From positions 1 to 64,000 of the forward strand of contig CAUYLG010022154.1 in the NCBI GenBank assembly GCA_963573385.1: a stretch of 64,000 bases of DNA, written 5' to 3'. Under the pieces are notes generated by a model, which was not told where the DNA came from, searched no databases, and was given only the letters and a program-made list of their open reading frames with translations. The stretch comes from Cacajao melanocephalus (taxonomy: Eukaryota; Chordata; Mammalia; Primates; Pitheciidae). Positions 1 through 12,398 of the stretch are shown here, piece by piece; the first letter of the stretch is position 1; every line of letters begins with the position of its first letter. The position numbers were made by a program, and so were the translations under genes.

Positions 1-468
1 CCCATCGATGATAGACTGGACAGGGAAAATGTGGCACATATACACCATAGAATATTATGCAGCCATCAAAAACGATGAATTCGTGTCCTTTGTAGGGACA
101 TGGATGAACCTGGAAACCATCATTCTCAGCAAACTGACACAAGAACACAAAATCAAACACTGCATGTTCTCACTCATAGGTGGGTGATGAACAACAAGAA
201 CACACGGACACAGGGAGGGGAACATACACACAGGGGTCTGTTGGGGGCGGGAAATAGGGACAGTGGGAGGTGGGGAGTTGGGGAGAGATAGCATGGGAAG
301 AAATGCCAGATATAGGTGATGGGGAGGAAAGCAGCAAATCACACTGCCATGTGTGTACCTATGCAACAATCTTGCATGTTCTTCACATGTACCCCAAAAC
401 CTAAAATACAATAAAAAATTTTTTTAAAAATCCAAATAAAATAAAATAAAATAAAATAAAATAAAATA
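1..468 (+). mobile_element. L1PA-type LINE-1 3' end, cut by the window edge
   Basis: The sequence matches the last part of L1 ORF2 (the 'atgcagccatcaaaaac' and 'catcattctcagcaaactga' landmarks). It continues into a G-rich 3' UTR and ends at 'acatgtaccccaaaacct'. The tail is degenerate, with an (AAAAT)n run at about 429-468. Its low divergence indicates a primate L1. Only the 3' end is visible, so no complete ORF is present. Confidence 0.92.
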
Positions 469-960
469 TTAACACCCTGGAAGGGAGAGGAAGACATGGA
501 AAGTGAGAGGAGGAGATAAGACAGAAGGACCTGAGAAAGTGAGAGAACAAGAGATAAACAGGGAAAGAAACTGCTGAGAAGGAAAGAAGAGACACACAGA
601 GGCAGAAACACATAGTCATCCGCAAACAGATGAAGGGATATAAAGGTATAGATGAACAGACAGAAATACAGAGCATTACAGAAGGATACAGGTCATATAT
701 AGAGAGAGAAGAAAATAAAGGCAAATAGAGGAGAGAGAGGATGTGACAAGATAAAAATGAAAAGACAGAATTGGAAAAAGAAAGCAAAGAGAGACACAGA
801 GGCATAAGAAACATTAAAAGAGGAGACAGCATCAAGGTAAATGGAACAAATATATAAGTGTGCAGATGAGAGGAAGAGAAGGTGGGATGGGGAGTGCGGA
901 GTGGGAGGAGACAGATGCAGAAAGAATGAATGAAAGGGAAGAGAAAGACACTGAGTAAAA
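469..960. repeat. Purine-rich low-complexity tract
   Basis: About 490 bases are dominated by A and G on the plus strand, with GAGA/AGAA words and few pyrimidines. The bias removes stop codons on the minus strand, which creates long spurious Phe/Ser/Leu-rich reading frames. I recognise no transposon family here. Confidence 0.7.
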
Positions 961-971
961 AAGAAAACACA

Positions 972-1241
972 GGCCAGGTGCGGTGGCAGACACCTGTAAT
1001 CCCAGCACTTTGGGAGGCTGAGGCAGGCGCATCACTTGAGGTCAGGAGTTCGAGACCAGCCTGGCGAACATGGTGAAACTCCATTTCTACTAAAAATACA
1101 AGAAATAGCTGGTCACAGTGGCTTGTGCCTGTACTCCCAGCTACTTGGGAGGCTGAGGCAGGAGAATAGCTTGAACCTGGGAGGCAGTGGTTGCAGTGAG
1201 CCACTACTCTCCAGCCTGGGTGACAGAGTAAGAGTCTGTCT

Positions 1242-1273
<32 letters not shown>
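972..1273 (+). mobile_element. Alu element (AluS-like)
   Basis: A full-length dimeric Alu starts at 'ggccaggtgcggtgg' and ends in an A-run of about 30. The right arm has lost roughly ten bases between the 'gtgagcc' and 'ctctccagcctggg' blocks, so the usual B-box-side spacing is shortened there. Confidence 0.95.
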
Positions 1274-1275
<2 letters not shown>

Positions 1276-1829
1276 AAAGGAAACACAGAGCCATGGAGAG
1301 CAGAGATGGAGAATGACAAAGAAACAAGGAAAAGGAAGCAAAAAACAAGCAAAAACATGTCACCTTTCTCTGGAACCTAGAGACAGTTCAAGGTATAAAA
1401 ATACAAAGGCTGTCTGCTTTTCAAAGGATTGATTCTGCATAAATATCAGTTACATGAGGGGAACATTACTTAAAACACAAAGACCTGACACAGGGGCTGT
1501 TATTAAGTCAAGAGAAGTGATGGCGTCAGGCTGGGGAATGAAGAATCTGAGCATAATACAGAAAAAGAGCTTAAGGTAGACACTGGCGTTTTCTTAACTT
1601 GGGAGCTCAATCCTACATCTCACTGGTAGAACCCAGGGTTTAGGGTCTGTCAGATCTTAGAACTGCCCCAATGGTTGGGGGTGGGGGTGGGGAGGTGCTA
1701 AGGGAAGACTGGAAGAGCACTGGGGGCGGAGGCAGGCCAGACTGATAGACATGCTCTTGGGCATCAGGTGAGAATCCCTGATGGTGAGAATCCCAGCTTT
1801 GTCAGCAATCACCAAAATTACCAACATCA
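1274..1829. other. Unassigned sequence
   Basis: There is no recognisable gene or repeat. A G-rich stretch at about 1674-1699 has consecutive G5, G5 and G4 runs separated by single T residues. Confidence 0.5.
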
Positions 1830-2075
1830 CCTACATTATTTAGGATTTCCTGAGCATCTGCTATGTGCTAAGCGTGATGCAAGGTGTCTTTCCTGAAATA
1901 GTCCCTGTAATTTTTAACAAGAGCCCTAGAAACTACATAGTTTTACACCCAGTGTGCAGCTGGAGAAACAGAGTCTTAGGGAAGTTATGTTACTTGCTCC
2001 AGTTCTCTATGGTGTGATACAGTGAGGCCAGGCTGTGCACTCAGATCTGCATGACCTCAAGTCCTGAGCTGTCTG
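1830..2075 (-). mobile_element. MIR SINE
   Basis: The reverse-complement MIR signature is present: 'gagcatctgctatgtgctaa', then 'gctggagaaacagagtctta', then 'gaagttatgttacttgctc'. It is diverged, as expected for this old mammalian family. Confidence 0.75.
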
Positions 2076-2293
2076 AGTTAAGCTTCAACAACTTGCTCTG
2101 TGTCTTGGGCGAGTCAGAGCCCTCCTAACAGTAAGGCCAGTAAGACTCTGTTCAATCTCTCTGTCTTAGCAGAGGAGGACAGGATGGGCAGAGCCTGTGC
2201 ATTCTTTACGTACCTCCCACAGCCTGATTCCTGGCCGATGCACATGGTCCACAACAGCCTCAATCCGTGCAGGAATAGAAGAGGAAAGCACAG

Positions 2294-3060
<767 letters not shown>

Positions 3061-3359
3061 CACGGGGGCACGGGCTCACATTGGCATGGTAGGACAGAGC
3101 CAGGACTAAATAAAACACCTCAGTCCTTGGTTCTTACCAAAAGTGCTCCTAACACGACACTGGCCTTTCCCACTCCAGACACTTCCTGTTTCATTGTGGT
3201 CCTTGCAGGGTATGAAAAATCTTAGGGAAAGGAACACGATAAAGTCACTCTCTGTATTATCTGTGCCTTCATTTGGGAGGAGAAAAGACCAACTTCAATT
3301 AAATACCTACCACACTCCAGGAACCATGTGGAGGGTTTTCAACAACTCTACAGAAAAGA
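3061..3359. other. Unassigned sequence
   Basis: No gene or repeat recognised. The short open frames here have no supporting features. Confidence 0.5.
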
Positions 3360-3875
3360 GCTTGGCAAACTTTTCTGTACAGGGCTAGATAGTAAAGACC
3401 TTATGCTTTGCAGGCCATACAGTCTCTGTCCCAATAACTCAACTCTGCTTTTGTAATACACAAACAATCATAGGCAACATTCCAAAGAATGAATATAGCT
3501 ATGTTTCACTAAAACTGTATTAAAGACAGGTGTAGTGGCTTATGCCTGGAATCTCAGCACTTCGAGAGGCTGAGGTGGGAGGATTGCTTGAGCCCAGGAG
3601 TTCAAGACCAGCCTGGGCAACAGAGTGGGACCCTATCTCTATAATTTTTTTTTAAATTAGCCAGGTATGGTGGTGTATGCCTGTAGTACCAGTTACTCAG
3701 GAGGCTGAGGTGGGACAATTGCTTGAGCCCAGCAAGTTTGGCAGGGGCCGGGGGGTGTCAAGGATTCAGTAAGCTGTGAGTGCCATTGCACTCCAACCAA
3801 TGTGACACAGTGAGACCCTGTCTCAAAAACAAAGCAAAACAAAAGAAAAAAAAACCTGTATTTACAGAAAGACAC
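3360..3875. mobile_element. hAT-Charlie nonautonomous element (MER20-like), split by an AluJ
   Basis: The motifs 'ggcaaacttttctgtacagg', 'ctttgcaggccata', 'aactcaactctgc' and the 'actgtatt / tttacag' bridge match a short hAT fossil. I believe this is MER20. The Alu at 3525-3854 interrupts its distal part. Confidence 0.65.
3525..3854 (+). mobile_element. AluJ element
   Basis: A strongly diverged dimeric Alu with 'gcttgagcccaggagttcaa' in the left arm and 'gtgagaccctgtctcaaaaa' at the 3' end. Its divergence and AluJ-type positions make it one of the older Alus here. Confidence 0.9.
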
Positions 3876-3884
3876 AGCCAGATG

Positions 3885-4065
3885 AATTATTTTCTGTTTT
3901 AGATGTGAAAACCCTGAAGTTGGTGTTGGAGTTGAACCCAGGTAGGTCCAACTTCACATTGTTTCTCCTACACGAATCTTCTGAAATTCAGCCTTCTCAT
4001 CTGTAAAATGGGAACAGTATCTGTCTCACTCTCAACTCTGTAAATTGCTATGAGGACATAATAAC
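3885..4065. mobile_element. MIR fragments in both orientations
   Basis: At 3885-3965 there are reverse MIR words ('gagttgaacccaggtagg'). At 3975-4065 there are forward MIR words ('ctcatctgtaaaatgggaac'). They may be two separate insertions. Confidence 0.5.
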
Positions 4066-4119
4066 ATGATACAGAAATGTATTTTCCAAACTCTAAAACC
4101 TAAGGCAAACTTATTCATT

Positions 4120-4175
4120 ATTTATTCATTCAATAAATATCTGAGTACCTACTGCATGCCAGGTCCTGAGCTGAT
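4120..4175 (-). mobile_element. MIR or L2 terminal fragment
   Basis: 'cattcaataaatatctgag' followed by 'actgcatgccaggtcctgag' matches the reverse complement of MIR/L2 3' ends. It is too short to assign to a family. Confidence 0.5.
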
Positions 4176-4675
4176 TATTATTATGGCTTTTCTTTGGCTT
4201 TCCAGTACCTGTTTCTGTACCTGTATGACCCAGACATTGTGCAAAATGGTTTCAAACCTCTCTCTATCTCTGACATACAAATTATTTTTTTTCTGTTAAT
4301 ACTGGTTCCAAAACAGAGTTAGCCAGACCCCACCAGATGATGAGATGGCCATCCCCTCATTACCTGATGGGTCAAGTGCAAATGCATCACCTGGGCTCCA
4401 TTTGGCTGAGTCAGCCCAAGCCCCACAGAGGGTGAGCATTTGCAGGGTGGCTGGGAACAGATGCTGACATGGCCTGCTGTTAATAAATACCAGGAAAGGT
4501 CTGTGTCACTCATAGAGAGATGTGAATGGATGACACCAAGCCAAGACAGTGATGAGTCCCCCACTGATGCAGACTAATCATTCTCTGGTAATAGCCAGCA
4601 ACTTGGTTTCCTAAGCTCCCTGGGAAGGAGGAACCTAAGACAATATCCTGATAAAATCAAGCTCAGTTTTTTAAA
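4176..4675. other. Unassigned sequence
   Basis: No gene or clear repeat family. Composition is ordinary. Confidence 0.5.
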
Positions 4676-5178
4676 TTTTAAATAAAGAAAGCTTTCTTGA
4701 GATATAATTCACATACCATATGATTTACCCACTTAAACGGTATAGTTTAAGTAGGGTACAGTTTAAGTGATCAATATTTGAACATTTTCATCAACCCAAA
4801 GGGAAACCCTGTCTCTATTATGAATCCCGGCCCATTTCTTCCCAATGCCCCAAGCGTTGGGAAACCACTAATCTTCTGTCTTTATAGATTTACCAAGTCT
4901 GAACACTTCATGTAAATTAAGTCACACAATCTGTAGTCTTTTGTGACTGGCTGCTTTCAGTTAGAATGTTTTCAAGGTTCATCCACGTTTCAGCATGTAG
5001 CACTCCTTCATTCCTTTTGTATTGCCAAATGATATTCCATGATATAGATATTCCACATTTTATTTATCCATCATTAGTTGATGGACATTTGAGTTGTTTC
5101 CACTTTTCAGCTACTATGAATAATGCTGCTATGAACATTCATATACAAGTTTTTATGTAGATACGCATTTTCCTATAC
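4676..5178 (-). mobile_element. L1M (mammalian LINE-1) 3' end
   Basis: Reverse-complement L1 3' UTR ('ataattcacataccatatga') is followed by the end of ORF2: 'ttcaaggttcatccacg', 'gatggacatttgagttgttt', 'aataatgctgctatgaacat'. It is 5' truncated and old. Confidence 0.85.
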
Positions 5179-5239
5179 CTTGTGGCTCCCCCTGCCTTAG
5201 GATTTAGGGAGACTTCTCAGCCCCTAACAGCATGAGCCA

Positions 5240-5737
<498 letters not shown>

Positions 5738-5869
5738 TAGTATCACCTGAAAGTCCCTCAAAGTTGCAAGAACTATGCCTTGAGAATGTTGAGGAGCTCA
5801 ATGTAGAAGAAGGGATGAGAGATCTGAGACCCTATGTGGTCACTTTCTCATTTAAAAATGTTTCTCTGG

Positions 5870-6400
5870 TGCTGGACTTGTTCTGGGCACTCGGCTATGT
5901 TCCTGGGAGACAAAAGAATGGATGTGACATAGCACGTGCTAAGCAGGAAGAAAAACACTAACCTAGCAAGATAAGTGAGGCCCCAGGACCACAAAAAGGA
6001 CTCTCTCTCTTGCCAGACCTTGGAAGTAGGAGCTCAGAGAAGGCTTTTTGGAGGAGGTAATATTGAGCCTGAGACTTAAAGGATGGGTGGAAATTAGGTA
6101 AAGGGGGATAAACAGAGTAGGATAAAGACATTCTAAGCAGAGAGAAAGAACATGCTAAGGCCTAGAGGTAGGAGAGAGAATATCCTGATTGAGGGGCTTC
6201 AAGAGATGCAGAAAAGCTGGACTGTCAAGGAGGAGGTGGGATATGGCAAAGGATGAAGCAGCAGGGGTGCCAGGAGCCAGGCTAGAGGAGATTGCTGTGT
6301 GCCAGGCCATGGTGATTTTGGACTTTACCCTCAAAGCTATGGGCTGCCACTCAAGGGTTCAAAAGCAGATTCAGCTTTTATTTAGAGTAATACCATAGAT
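5870..6400 (-). mobile_element. L2 LINE fragment
   Basis: Reverse L2 landmarks are visible: 'ttggaggaggtaatattgag', 'gaacatgctaaggcctagag', and then 'ttttggactttaccctcaaa' with 'gctgccactcaagggttcaa'. These continue upstream into the L2 coding region in antisense. Confidence 0.65.
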
Positions 6401-6429
6401 GAATAGTTTACACAAATCATATGGCAATA

Positions 6430-6560
6430 ATAGTTCATGCTTTTTGTGCATTTATAATATGCCAATAAATGGTTTAAGCACTACATGTATCAACTCACTA
6501 TCTTCCCCCAAAACACAATGATGTAAATGATACATCCCCATTTCATAGGAGGCAGAGACT
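6430..6560 (-). mobile_element. Possible MIR fragment
   Basis: A weak match to reverse MIR: 'atatgccaataaatgg', 'acatgtatcaactcac' and 'ccccatttcatagg'. The order is right but it is strongly diverged. Confidence 0.4.
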
Positions 6561-6885
6561 CCTACCTTGAGGCTGTTTTGAGACCAGTTAAGGATAACAT
6601 AGGTAAAGCATTAGGACAGTGCCTGGCACAAATAGCTTTCAGGGGAGGAATAGAGTGATATGGGACAAGCCACAGGGAGGTAGATTTGAGCTTTTCCAAA
6701 GCCAGAGATATTCAGCAAGGGAACACTCTCTTCCAATTTACTGCTCCAGCCTCTTCAGAAATGCAAATTGAGGAGGAATGGCCATTTTCTTGGGACAGTT
6801 GTGGAGGGAATCAGGCCTCCAGGGGAGAGGGTGTACAATATCACGGTGATAACAACATTCACAAGGACTAATATCTATTGAGAAT
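6561..6885. other. Unassigned sequence
   Basis: No feature recognised. Confidence 0.5.
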
Positions 6886-7500
6886 TTGTGACATGAGAAT
6901 TTTGGCTTAACATAGATTATCTCATTTAATAATTGTCATAGTCCTATGGGATCATGCTATTATCCCTGTTGTATGGTTTGCCTCTGCGTCCCCACCCAAA
7001 TCTCATGTTGAATTGTAATCCTCAATGTTGGAGGAGGAGCCAGGTAGGAGGTGATTGGATCATGGCAGGGCATTGGGCTGGTGGCAGGGGACTTTTCCAT
7101 TGCTGTTCTCGTGACAGTGAGTGAATTCTTACAAGATCTGGTTGTGTAAAAGTATGTAGCACTTGCCCCTTCACTCTCTTCCTGCTGTTCCAGGCATGTA
7201 GGACGTGTCTGCTCCCCCTTCCTCTTCCACCACGTTATAAGTTTCCTGAGGCCTTCCCAGCATGCTTCCCGTACAGACTGTGGAACACTGAGCCAATTAA
7301 ACCTCTTATCTTTATAAATTACCCAGTCTCAGGTAGTTTTTTATAGCAATGCAAAAATAAACTAATACATCTGATTTTTCAATTTGAAAAGAAATTGTCA
7401 CACGCAGGACTTGGCATTTACAGAGGTGAGAGGACTGGCAGTGAGTTCTAGTGGCAGAGCTGGGTTCCACCCTGGGTATATCTGACTTTGGACTCTTTCA
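6886..7500 (-). mobile_element. MIR SINE split by a MaLR LTR
   Basis: Reverse MIR ('gattatctcatttaataatt') stops at 'attatccctgt'. It resumes after the LTR with 'acagaggtgagaggactgg' and 'agtggcagagctgggttcca'. Confidence 0.7.
6970..7371 (+). mobile_element. MST-type solo LTR (ERVL-MaLR)
   Basis: The LTR begins near 'tgtatggtttgcctctg', contains 'gtgattggatcatgg' and 'ctgttctcgtgacagtgag', and ends 'aaactaatacatc' after a polyadenylation-type 'ccaattaaacctc' region. It is noncoding. Its insertion into a MIR dates it after that SINE. Confidence 0.88.
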
Positions 7501-7618
7501 TGTCCTGCCTTTCTCTTTAAGAGGTAATTCCACCCAGAGATTCTGGGACTGGTGTTTTAGCTGACACTTAACATTCTCCTTCCTCTAGTAATTACAGTTT
7601 GCACTAATTTAGTTTGAG

Positions 7619-7620
<2 letters not shown>

Positions 7621-7666
<46 letters not shown>
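7621..7666. repeat. (TA)n dinucleotide tract
   Basis: About 22 nearly uninterrupted TA units. A perfect tract of this length is likely to be length-variable between individuals. Confidence 0.97.
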
Positions 7667-7669
<3 letters not shown>

Positions 7670-7869
7670 TGTTCTGAGTGGTCGAATTACTTCCTGTGAG
7701 TGTCTTGTGCCTCTGAGTAGCTTGTAAGCTTCCTGCATGCTGAGAGTCCTACTCGGTCACATCCATCACTGCACTGTGCATGCTACAGCTGGTCACTGAA
7801 TAAGGACAGGTGTTGAAGGAAGAGAAGGAGGGCACAATAAGGCCCATCAGCTGTGTGCTCTTTAGAACA

Positions 7870-8030
7870 AAGAGAATATGATTGTAAGTCTGTTGTCCAT
7901 CTGTGTGATGAAGGCAATAATATTTGACTCACAGCATTGTGGGTCAAAACTCAAAGAGTTAAAAGATATGAAAGTCTCTTATCTCTAGGCCCAAACAAAT
8001 AAAGATCCTCGATAAACGGCTGTTGTGTTT
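7870..8030 (+). mobile_element. Possible MIR fragment
   Basis: 'ctgtgtgatgaaggcaataa', 'aaagagttaaaagatatgaa' and 'aataaagatcctcgataaac' follow the MIR 3' half order with high divergence. Confidence 0.45.
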
Positions 8031-8097
8031 TGGAAATGAGTTTGTTCATTTAATAAATATTTACCCAACACTCACCCCTGGAGTTGGAGGTTAGGTA

Positions 8098-10349
8098 TAG
8101 GCACAGCCTTGTTTTATTGCACCTCATCTTATTGCCTATTGCAGGTATCATTTCTTAAAAACTGAAGGTCAGTGGCTACCCTGCATCAAGCAAGTCTAAT
8201 CAGTGCCATTTTTCCAACAGCATGTGCTCACTCATGTCTATGTATCAGATTTTGGAAATTCTCACAATATTTCAATATTGTGTTATTATATCTGTTATGA
8301 TGATCTGTGATCAAAGGTCTTTGATGTTCCTATTGTAATAGTTTTGGGGAGCCATCATTGCACTCATATAAAGGCGGCCAACTTACTTCGTACATGTAAG
8401 GCCTCCCTATTCACTAAGACACAACAATATTGAAATCAGGTCAATTAATAACCCTACAATTGCCTCTAAGTGTTTAAATGCAAGGGAAAGTCACACCATC
8501 TCTCACTTTAAATCAAAAGCTAGAAGTGATTAAGGTTAGTGAAGAAGGCATGTGGAAAGTCAGGACAGACTGAAAGCTAGGCGTCTTGCACCAGTTAGGC
8601 AAGTTGTGAATGCAAATAAAAACTTCTTAAAGGAAATTAAAAGTGCTACTTCTGTCAACACACAAATGATAAGAAAGTGAAACAGCTTTATTTCTGTTAT
8701 GGAGAATGTTTTAGAGGTGTGGATAAATTAAGCCAGCTACAATATTCCTTTAAACCCAAACTAGAGCAAGGTCCTAATTCTTTTCAATTCTATGAAGGCT
8801 GAGAGAAGTGAGGAAGCTGTGGGAAAAAAGTTTAAGCAGAGATTGATTCATAAGTTTTAAGAAAAGAAGCAATCTCCATAGCATAAAAGTGCAAGAAGCA
8901 GCAAGTGTTGATGTATTAACAGAAGCTGCAGCAAGTTTTCAAGAACATCTAGCTAAGATAATTAATGAAGGTAACTACATTAAACAACAGGTTTTCAATG
9001 TAGATGAAACAGTCTTGTATTGGAAGATGTCATCTAGGACTTTCATAGCTAGAGAGGAGAAGTCTGGGTTCCAAGATTCAAAGGACAGACTGTCTCTCTC
9101 ATTAGGGGTTAATGTAGCTGTTGAAGCCAATACTCATTTACCATTATAAAAATCCTAGGACCCTTAAGAATTATGCTAAATCTACTCTGCTTATGCTGTA
9201 TAAATAGAATACCAAAGCCTGAATGACAGCACATTTGTTTACAGCATGGTTTACTGAATATTTTAAGCCCACTATTGAGAACTCCTGCTCAGAAAAATGA
9301 GCTGTGATAGAGATGCACAGGAGGTTAATGTTGTTTTCATGCCTGCTCACACAGCATCCTTTCTGCAGCCCATGCATGAACAAGTAATTTCAACTTTCAA
9401 TTCTTATTAAGAAATATATTTTGTAAGGTTATAGCTGCCATATACAGTGATTTTTCTGATGGATCTGAGCAAAATAAATTAAAAACCTTTTGGAAAGGAT
9501 TCCCCATCTCAGATGCCATGAGAAACATTTCTGATCTATGAGAGGAGGTCAAAATATTGATATTAGTAGGAGTTTGGAAAAAGTTGATTCCAACCCTCAT
9601 GGAGGACTTTGAGTGGTTCAAGACTTCAGTGCAGGGAGTAACTACAGATGTGGAAATAGCAACAGAACTAGAATTAGAGATGGAGCTTGAAGATGTGACT
9701 AAATTGCTGCAATCTCATGATAAAACTAATGAGAAGTTGCTTCTTGTGGACAAGCAAAGAAAGTGGTTTCTTGAGTTGTAAACCACTGGTGAAGATGATA
9801 TGAATACTGTTGAAATAATAACAAAAGATTCAAAATATTACATAAACTTAGTTGATAAAGCAGTGGCAGAATTTGAGTGAATTGAAAAAAAATTCAATTT
9901 CAAAAAGAGTTCTGTGGGTAAAATGCTATCAGACTACATCACATTCTATAGCAAAATCTTTTGTGAGAGGAAGAATCAATTGTTGCAGCAAACTTCACTG
10001 CTGTCTTATTTTAAGAAATTACCACAGCCGCCTCAACCTTCAGTAACTACCACCCTGATCAGTGAGCAGCTGTCAACACTGAAGCAATACCCTGCTTCAT
10101 CAAAATGATTAAGGTTCACTTAAGACTCACATAATCATTAACTTTTTTTTTTTTAGCAATACAGTATTTCTTAAGGTATGTACATTATTTTTTAAACATG
10201 ATGCAACTGTATACTTAATAAACTATAGAGTAAAAAATAACTTTTATATCCACTAGGAAATAAAAGTGTTTATGTAACTCACTTTATTGTGATAATTGCT
10301 TTACTACAGGGTTCTGGTAGCTAAACACAGTATCTCTGAGGTGTGCCTG
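8098..10349 (+). mobile_element. Tigger1 DNA transposon (TcMar-Tigger, pogo-like)
   Basis: This is a nearly full-length element of about 2.25 kb, slightly shorter than the usual ~2.4 kb. The terminal repeats are degenerate: the left end reads 'taggcacagccttgttttat' and the right end finishes 'gaggtgtgcctg'. TA target duplications lie at 8096-8097 and 10350-10351. The interior follows the Tigger1 consensus in order, including 'acacaacaatattgaaatca' and 'cattaaacaacaggttttca'. Many indels and stops show it is long dead. Confidence 0.95.
8459..10140 (+). pseudogene. Tigger1 transposase pseudogene
   Basis: This is the decayed transposase frame of the element above, a cut-and-paste enzyme with a CENPB-type DNA-binding N-terminus and a DDE/D catalytic domain. 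The ancestral start codon region reads ATT at 8459. A helix-turn-helix remnant (SLTLNQKLEVIK) lies just after 8500. The first catalytic Asp survives in FNVDET (codon 9003-9005). About 60 bases carrying the second catalytic Asp region are missing near 9300. A C-terminal frame is open at 9557-9781. Frameshifts and stops separate the pieces, so no active enzyme can be encoded. Confidence 0.9.
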
Positions 10350-10456
10350 TATACAGAAAAAAGCAAAACAAACATGGGCTTTGTCCCTCTGGGGCTTACA
10401 GGTAATTATTGAAACAGTCACTCAGCAAGTACCTGCCTCAATATCAATATGTGTGT

Positions 10457-10548
10457 CTCTATCTATAGCTATGTCTATGTTATATCTGTATCTATGTCTA
10501 TATATCTGTATCTATATCTATATGCCTACTCCCCTATCTATATCTAAA
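10457..10548. repeat. Imperfect (TATC)n / (TCTA)n tract
   Basis: Interrupted TCTA/TATC/TGTA units lie within the right part of the split L2. Confidence 0.85.
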
Positions 10549-10904
10549 TTTATAAATACAAACTGTGGTAGATGCTTTAAAACTACTGAATGCAATAAGA
10601 TCATATGGCAGGGGGTGCAAGCTAATCTAGGGATTTGGGGATGGGAGTGTGGAGTGAGGCAGATTTCCCTGGAGAGTATCAGGCCCTGAAACCGAACCAG
10701 CCTGTGGCCTGGCAAAGTTTCATCAAACCCAGGCTGTCCCCAGGAGAGCTGAAATGATATATGTCCTCCACTCCCACCCCGAACATGCACAGTGACCACA
10801 GAGTCCATCTGATTGCAGATGCCATCATTCCTCTGGCAAAAAGTAATCTTCTCCTCCCTTTACTTGTTCTGACTACTTAGTTATATAAATTCTTCTCCTC
10901 ACTT

Positions 10905-11773
10905 AAGCAAATTTGCAAGAAAAAAACAATCTTATTAAAAAGTAGGGAAAGGACATGAACAGACACTTCTCAAAAGAAGACATTTATGCAGCCAACAAAC
11001 ATGTGAAGAAAAGCTCAACATCACTGATCATTAGAGAAATGCAAATCAAAACCACAATGAGATACCATCTCATGCCAGTCTGAATGGCAATGATTAAAAC
11101 GTCAAGAAACAACAGATGCTGGTGAAGTAGTGGATAAATAGGAATGCTTTTACACTGTTGGAGGGAATGTGAATAAGTTCATCCACTGTGGAAGACAGTA
11201 TGGCAATTCCTCAAGGATCTAGAACTAGAAATATCATTTGACCCAGCAATCCTATCATTCAGTAGATACCCAAAATATAAATCTTTCCATTATAAAGACA
11301 CATGCATGCATATGTTCACTGCAGCACTATTCACAATAGCAAAGACATGGAATCAACCTAAATGCCCATCATGATAGACTGGATAAAGAAAATGTGGTAC
11401 ATATGCAGCATGGAATACTATGCTGCCATAAAAAGGAAGACCATGTCCTTTGAAGGGATATGGTTGGAGGTGGAAGCCATTATCCTCAGCAAACTAATGC
11501 AGGAATACAAAGCCAAACACTGCATGTTCTCACATATAAATGGAAGCTGAACAATGAGAACACGTGGACACAGGGAGGGAAACAACATACACCGGGGCCT
11601 ATCAGGGGGCTGGGGTGGGAGAGCATCAGCATAAATAGCTAATATATGTGGGGCTTAATACCTAGGTGATGGGTTGATAGGTGCAGCAAAACACTATGGC
11701 ACACGTTTACCTATATAACAAGCCTGCATGTCCTCTACAAGTGTTCTAGAACTTTAAATTTTTTAAAAAAGAA
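10905..11773 (+). mobile_element. 5'-truncated primate L1 (L1P) 3' end
   Basis: It carries the end of L1 ORF2 ('aaaggacatgaacagacact', 'caaatcaaaaccacaatgag', 'atgcccatcatgatagactg') followed by the 3' UTR and a short A-rich tail near 11756-11773. Stops and indels interrupt the ORF2 portion. Confidence 0.93.
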
Positions 11774-12145
11774 ATTATCCTCTTAACTCATTCCTCTTTC
11801 TCCTACCCTTTGCAAAGCTTACCCTTATTTTGAAAAAGAAACAAAAAATGTTTCATTGGCAAATGCTGAAGCTTGAGGATTATTTATTCATAAATTACCC
11901 ACATGGAGTCACTGAGAGCTCCTCCTGCCTCTCCTCGCAGACAGGAGAAGCTCATTAAAATGGGTTCCACAGGTGGGAAGTCCTGGGGTCTCAGGTGTGA
12001 TTGCCCAGAAAGCCAGCACCTTCCCTGGGTGGGAGCGTGCCCTGCTGCTCAGGAGCATAAGAGACTCTGGTGATCTGGATGGCAGAAGGGGTTGCCACGA
12101 GCCAGGAGAGCCCCCCATTAGACAGTAAATGGGTCTGTGGCCTCT
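11774..12145. other. Unassigned sequence
   Basis: No gene or clear repeat. The GC content is somewhat higher at 11900-12140. Confidence 0.5.
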
Positions 12146-12312
12146 AGCAGGAAGGGCACTGGCGTGGAGGTTCAGGTATGACATCAGGGTCCAGCTCAGC
12201 CTCCCTCTGCTGTGTGTCCCTGGGTGACCCTCTAACCTCTCTGGACCTCAGATTCTACATTTGTACAATGATGGGGTGATCTCTTAGGGTTCTTCCAGCT
12301 CCAATTTCTAAT
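12146..12312 (+). mobile_element. MIR SINE
   Basis: Forward MIR core: 'gtgtgtccctgggtgaccct', 'ctaacctctctggacctcag', 'tgatggggtgatctct'. Confidence 0.7.
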
Positions 12313-12398
12313 AATATAATGTGGCTTCCAAAGAAGGCTGGCAACTGCTTGCAGTTGTCAATTTCACTTTCAGAAATAAGGTGAAAATGGAAGACTGG

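Larger units (their letters stand above)
8040..10700 (-). mobile_element. L2 LINE 3' end, split by Tigger1
   Basis: The left part 'ttcatttaataaatatttac' runs to 'gttaggta' at 8097. The right part resumes at 10350 with 'acaaacatgggctttgtccc' and 'ctggggcttacagg'. Placed together they read as a continuous reverse L2 3' end. A tetranucleotide tract has also expanded at 10457-10548. Confidence 0.7.

Noticed and set aside
401..1204. 267-codon open frame on the minus strand
   Set aside because: It runs through a purine-rich tract and an Alu in antisense. The Phe/Ser/Leu-rich content follows from composition, with no domain or exon structure.
1674..1699. G-quadruplex
   Set aside because: Three long G runs (5, 5, 4) are followed only by a GG, so a standard four-run motif is not met without splitting a run. 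Not strong enough to list. The same applies to 39919-39936.
6170..6400. Coding exon (69-codon frame at 6189-6398)
   Set aside because: The region aligns in order with reverse L2, and the frame has no splice signals in the right places.
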